From IMG/VR virus record IMGVR_UViG_3300018009_000008, positions 1 to 42,648 of that record: DNA of 42,648 nucleotides. One strand, given 5' to 3'. Of this stretch, positions 39,098 to 42,648 are shown one piece after another. The translations under genes and the position numbers were made by a program. Each line of letters begins with the position of its first letter. The first letter of the stretch is position 1. Under the pieces are notes generated by a model. That model was not told the origin of the DNA. It saw only the letters and a list, made by a program, of their open reading frames with translations, and made no database searches. This DNA comes from a virus.

Positions 39098-39571
39098 TTG
39101 AAAAAAATATATTTCTATGCAGTTATTCTCGTGCTCCTGATGCTCGGGCTCTGCAGCGTTACATTCGCGGCGGGCTCGTGCAGCCAGACGACGACCGGCG
39201 GGGCCGAGATCTATCAGACCGAGATCATCACCTTCGTCTGCACGGACGGCGCTTCACCGGGCAGCTATCCTGCCCTGGGCGCGACGGGACTCGCCAGCCA
39301 GGCCGTCCGGGGATGGGTGACGAATATCGATGTCTGGGAAGGAAGCCCGGCCCCGACTTCGGGTACGTCTTTCACCCTGATCGCCTCCGATACGGGGCGG
39401 GATGTATTGGGAACAAATGGCTCCGGAGCTATCACGGCTACCCCGGCGCCTCTCATACCTCCCGTGACCGGCTGGGTAAATAATGGGACCCTCTCCCCGG
39501 TGATCACCGGCAACAGCGTGGCGTCAGCCGTAGTAACCATCCGCGTCACCGTGTGGAAGCAGAAAAATTAG
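39098..39571 (+). CDS. Exported beta-rich protein
   Basis: The 157-residue protein starts at TTG 39098 (AAAGGAGGATCACC upstream) with a Sec signal peptide (MKKIYFY, hydrophobic core, cleavage near VTFA at about residue 24). The mature part is Ser/Thr/Gly-rich with Cys at 'GSCSQ' and 'FVCTD', which may form a disulphide in the periplasm. It is the first of three consecutive genes with signal peptides in the fibre module. Confidence 0.6.
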   Translation: MKKIYFYAVILVLLMLGLCSVTFAAGSCSQTTTGGAEIYQTEIITFVCTDGASPGSYPALGATGLASQAVRGWVTNIDVWEGSPAPTSGTSFTLIASDTGRDVLGTNGSGAITATPAPLIPPVTGWVNNGTLSPVITGNSVASAVVTIRVTVWKQKN

Positions 39572-39580
39572 GGGCCTGCC

Positions 39581-40819
39581 ATGAGAAAATTTCTCTTCCT
39601 TTTTGTCTTTTTCGCTTTCGCGGCATCGGCCTTTGCTCAGGTCCCACCTCCCTGGGTTTTGCCGCCTATCCCCTCCGCTCTTCCCCCCACCGGCGCTGCG
39701 GGCGGCGATCTTAGCGGGACATATCCCAATCCGGGTGTCGCAAAAGTCGTTGGCACTGCCATCAACTCAGCCCCTGCTTCCGGCAATCTCATCGGCACAA
39801 CCGACACGCAGACCGTTGCAAACAAGATTTTGAACGGCCTCACAATCTCTCCTCTGACGACTCCGGCAGCGCCGACCGGCACGATTACTTTGGGAACCGG
39901 CAGCATCGGGGCAGGCACCTATTATTATGTGATCACTGCCCTTGACGTGCAGGGCGAAACGGTGAAAGGTACGCAATCCACCGGACAAGTGCTCGCCTCG
40001 ACAGGTGAGGTAGCCCTGACCTGGACGGCCATTACCGGTGCGACCTCGTATAAAGTCTATCGGAGCACGACGAGCGGCACCTATACAACTCCGGCCTATA
40101 TCGCCAACCCGACCGCGAACAGCTATACCGACACGGCGGCTTCAGCATCGAGTGGTGCGCCACCGGCAACGGATAGCTCAGGGACTTTAACCCTTAACGA
40201 CCCGCTCAGTATAGCAAATGGAGGGACGGGGGCCACATCAGCTGGTGCGGCATTAACCGCCCTGGGCACGTCCGCCTACAATCCTGCCGCCGTTGCCATC
40301 ACTGGCGGGACGGCTACGCTGACCGGCCTCCTTACTGTTCACGATGCAACCGACAGCACAAAAACCTGGTCTCCCGACACGGCGAACATGCCGACAGGGA
40401 TGAAGTATAAGAATCAGATCGTTTATCCGATCTTCTCCGATACCTCGGGCCTTACCACGCAATTTGCTGCAGGCGGCACGGCGGTAACAGGGTCAAACCC
40501 CTTAACCCTGCCTCTTGCCAAGACGTGGCATATATGGGGCACAGTTCAAACGTCCCTGGTATCCTTCACACAGACCGGCTTGAATCAGGCGACATGCTAT
40601 CTCTACACGTCCAATGGTGCGGCAGCCGTGGCAGATACTACGGGCATTGCTATGATCCCGATAGGAGCGTCAATCACCTTTGCCGGTCCAACGATTTACC
40701 TTCCACCGACCGACTATACGACCTCAGCTACAACCGACCAGATCAGCGTCTATTGCTCCTCGTCTCTGTCCACTTCGAGCCAACTAGTCATAAACGCAAC
40801 CAGTATCCATGCGAGGTGA
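39581..40819 (+). CDS. Tail-fibre-like protein with a signal peptide
   Basis: The 412-residue protein begins with a Sec signal peptide (MRKFLFL, hydrophobic Phe-rich core, cleavage near ASAFA at about residue 19). It continues with the phage-fibre motif 'GGDLSGTYPNPGVAKV', a FN3-like segment ('YYYVITALDVQGETVKG', 'ATSYKVYRSTTSGTY'), the fibre motif 'IANGGTGATSAGAALTALGT' and a C-terminal trimeric-like head. Fibre proteins of virions are not normally exported, so this is a surface adhesin or a fibre with an unusual start. Confidence 0.75.
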   Translation: MRKFLFLFVFFAFAASAFAQVPPPWVLPPIPSALPPTGAAGGDLSGTYPNPGVAKVVGTAINSAPASGNLIGTTDTQTVANKILNGLTISPLTTPAAPTGTITLGTGSIGAGTYYYVITALDVQGETVKGTQSTGQVLASTGEVALTWTAITGATSYKVYRSTTSGTYTTPAYIANPTANSYTDTAASASSGAPPATDSSGTLTLNDPLSIANGGTGATSAGAALTALGTSAYNPAAVAITGGTATLTGLLTVHDATDSTKTWSPDTANMPTGMKYKNQIVYPIFSDTSGLTTQFAAGGTAVTGSNPLTLPLAKTWHIWGTVQTSLVSFTQTGLNQATCYLYTSNGAAAVADTTGIAMIPIGASITFAGPTIYLPPTDYTTSATTDQISVYCSSSLSTSSQLVINATSIHAR

Positions 40820-40822
40820 TGA

Positions 40823-42648
40823 ATGAAAAAATATATCCTTCTTTCAATTCTTCTGGTCTGTCTTTTCCCTTCCTTTGCTTTGGCGACGGCTGCGCCTTGT
40901 TCGGTGGCGGGTGGGGGTGCAGGAATATGCTACGTGACACAATCCGGGGCGGGGAACGGGAGAGCATCGGGAACGCCCATAAGCATCGCAACCCTTAATA
41001 CCGATACCCTTGATGCGGGCGGCGATACCATCTATTTGATGGGGAACATCACCACGGGCCTGACAATCAATACGAGCGGAGCAAACGGCAACCCCAACAT
41101 ATATCGGATGGACCTTGCGGGCAATACAGGGAATATCACCCTTGCTTCAGGTACCGGAATAACTGCGAGCACCTATAACTACCTGACCTTTCTGAATTGT
41201 ATCGTGACGACCAGCTTTTCAGGGAGCAGCGCCCTTTATGGCACGACCGGAACGAGCGTCACAATTTCAGGAGGAACCTACACCGGAGCCAATGGCATTG
41301 CTTATATTGGCGCGGGCGTCACCGGCCCAACAGGGCTAACCATCAGCGGCGTGACGGCGATAACCGGAGGCACGTCAGGCACCTGCGGGGCAATTTATGT
41401 GCAACCAGAGGGCGCTCTGACGTTACTTAATAACATCGTGTCCGCCGCCAGCGGCACCTACGGCATGGGCATTTTGATCAGCGCAGGATCGGTTACGCCC
41501 ATTATCATCTCCGCTGGAAATTCAATCAACATGGGCGGATTTGGAAGAAATGGCTACAACCTCACTTTCGTCAATAATATGTCGTTTACGAGCATCAACG
41601 ACACGATAACCGGAACGGCTTCGAATTACGATGGCATGGTCGTCTTTCCGACCAGCGCCGTCACAGGGGCGACTGGCAAGTGGTACGGGTTGATTTTATA
41701 TAGTAATACGGGAAATGGCCTCAATATGGTCCCCGGAGGGACTCCGGACGCGATCACATTCAATTCATTCATCTTCGACCAGTCCACCACAACGCAGACG
41801 GCAGCTTATGGTCTCACCCCTCGTCAATGGAATCTTCACGATAATGGCAATTCAGGCATGTACCTGGGCGGCATCAATACTACCTCTGGCGCGGGGTACG
41901 CCGGGGGACTTATCCAGAATGGTCTCATGTCCAACAATGGCTCTGCCGGTATGTGGATACTGAAGTCTGCCGGGCTGACAATCCAGTGGAATACGATCTC
42001 AAGTGGACTGGGTAAAGGCATCGCTCTTGGCGACGATTCCACGGATGCTGACGGTGTTCCCAATTCCACAATTGCATATAACGTAGTCCACGATACAGGC
42101 AAGACGAGCGGGACGTGCAACGTCGTCGCCGCGGCAGGGGATGCGCTCACGCAACATAAAGGCTGCACGGGGCAGATCATCCATCACAACTTGCTTTACA
42201 ATAACTGCGATGACGGCATGGCCCTTGTCCAAGACTCCACGGCCACTATTTACAATAACACCATGTACGGCAACGATAACGGCGGGGCGGATAACAGGGG
42301 GAACTTCTATACCGGCCTCGGCACGGGGGCATTTACATTCTTCAACAACGCGACCCAAAACGCCGGAACTCCAAACGGCTTTACCGTGGGAACGGCAAAT
42401 CAAGAAGTCTATATCTACGGTCCCAATAACTGGGGATCGTTCGACTATAACAACTATTACAACAATTCCGGGACAACTACTCCCTTCAGCGTAGTGGCCC
42501 CCTTGACGCCGATCACCTGGGCCGCATATCAGGCAGCGGATAGCGCAGCGATGGAGCAGCACAGCCAATATACCGATGCTCTTTTTGTGAGCGTCGGCTC
42601 TGCGAACTTTGCGCCGGGCACAGGATCGCCACTCATAGGAACCGGGAA
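40823..42648 (+). CDS. Exported right-handed beta-helix protein, partial
   Basis: Open frame from ATG 40823 (GAGGTG upstream) to the window edge, at least 608 residues. The signal peptide has MKKYILL, a hydrophobic core and cleavage near SFALA (about residue 21). The mature part has many Asn/Gly/Ser/Thr-rich turns with repeated 'IYNNTMYGNDNGG'-type units, typical of a parallel beta-helix (pectate-lyase-like or spike). The last visible residues 'ANFAPGTGSPLIGTG' resemble the end of such domains, so little may be missing. Confidence 0.7.
   Translation, partial: MKKYILLSILLVCLFPSFALATAAPCSVAGGGAGICYVTQSGAGNGRASGTPISIATLNTDTLDAGGDTIYLMGNITTGLTINTSGANGNPNIYRMDLAGNTGNITLASGTGITASTYNYLTFLNCIVTTSFSGSSALYGTTGTSVTISGGTYTGANGIAYIGAGVTGPTGLTISGVTAITGGTSGTCGAIYVQPEGALTLLNNIVSAASGTYGMGILISAGSVTPIIISAGNSINMGGFGRNGYNLTFVNNMSFTSINDTITGTASNYDGMVVFPTSAVTGATGKWYGLILYSNTGNGLNMVPGGTPDAITFNSFIFDQSTTTQTAAYGLTPRQWNLHDNGNSGMYLGGINTTSGAGYAGGLIQNGLMSNNGSAGMWILKSAGLTIQWNTISSGLGKGIALGDDSTDADGVPNSTIAYNVVHDTGKTSGTCNVVAAAGDALTQHKGCTGQIIHHNLLYNNCDDGMALVQDSTATIYNNTMYGNDNGGADNRGNFYTGLGTGAFTFFNNATQNAGTPNGFTVGTANQEVYIYGPNNWGSFDYNNYYNNSGTTTPFSVVAPLTPITWAAYQAADSAAMEQHSQYTDALFVSVGSANFAPGTGSPLIGTG

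Noticed and set aside
1-42648. CRISPR array, tRNA, rRNA or insertion sequence
   Set aside because: No regularly spaced repeats, cloverleaf-like gene or second transposase was found by reading the window.

Overview
The window is most of one transposable (Mu-like) bacteriophage or prophage. It carries a DDE transposase (2990..4693) directly followed by a MuB/ExeA-like AAA+ ATPase, divergent repressor and Ner-like genes at the left, Gam-, GemA- and Mor-like genes in the early block, then lysis, head and contractile-tail modules in Mu order. Almost all genes lie on the + strand with ATGA/TGATG overlaps and strong GGAGG-type ribosome binding sites. The host cannot be named from sequence alone. Sec-type signal peptides, an outer-membrane-like protein and GC-rich codon use fit a Gram-negative host; a deltaproteobacterial (Desulfobacterota-like) host is only a guess. 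No tRNA, rRNA or CRISPR array was seen.

Layout. 1..302: probable left end with transposase-site-like repeats. 303..1186 (- strand): repressor plus a membrane PH-domain protein. 1208..2993: small DNA-binding regulators. 2990..5886: transposition proteins. 5904..10674: early/middle genes ending in the Mor activator. 10675..14266: lysis region with a GH108 endolysin, LLH-type holin, an exported barrel-like protein, a zinc phospholipase C/P1-nuclease-like protein and a membrane protein. 14263..25943: packaging and head (terminase, portal, MuF, protease/scaffold, cement protein, capsid, connectors), interrupted at 18561..19685 by a reverse-strand cassette with its own promoter and terminator. 25940..37214: neck, sheath, tube, chaperone frameshift pair, tape measure and baseplate. 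37224..42648: fibre and surface proteins, three in a row with signal peptides; the last runs off the right edge, so the phage right end is not in the window.

The most unusual items are: (1) a portal protein whose C-terminus is a complete type IB topoisomerase catalytic domain, with all five catalytic positions recognisable; (2) a zinc phospholipase C/P1-like enzyme in the lysis region; (3) at least five genes with Sec signal peptides inside virion and lysis operons, including a tail-fibre-like and a beta-helix protein; (4) a moron-like cassette with a perfect TTGACA-N17-TATAAT promoter driving a ribbon-helix-helix gene; and (5) a textbook -1 frameshift site (TTTTTTC plus stem-loop) in the tail-assembly chaperone gene.
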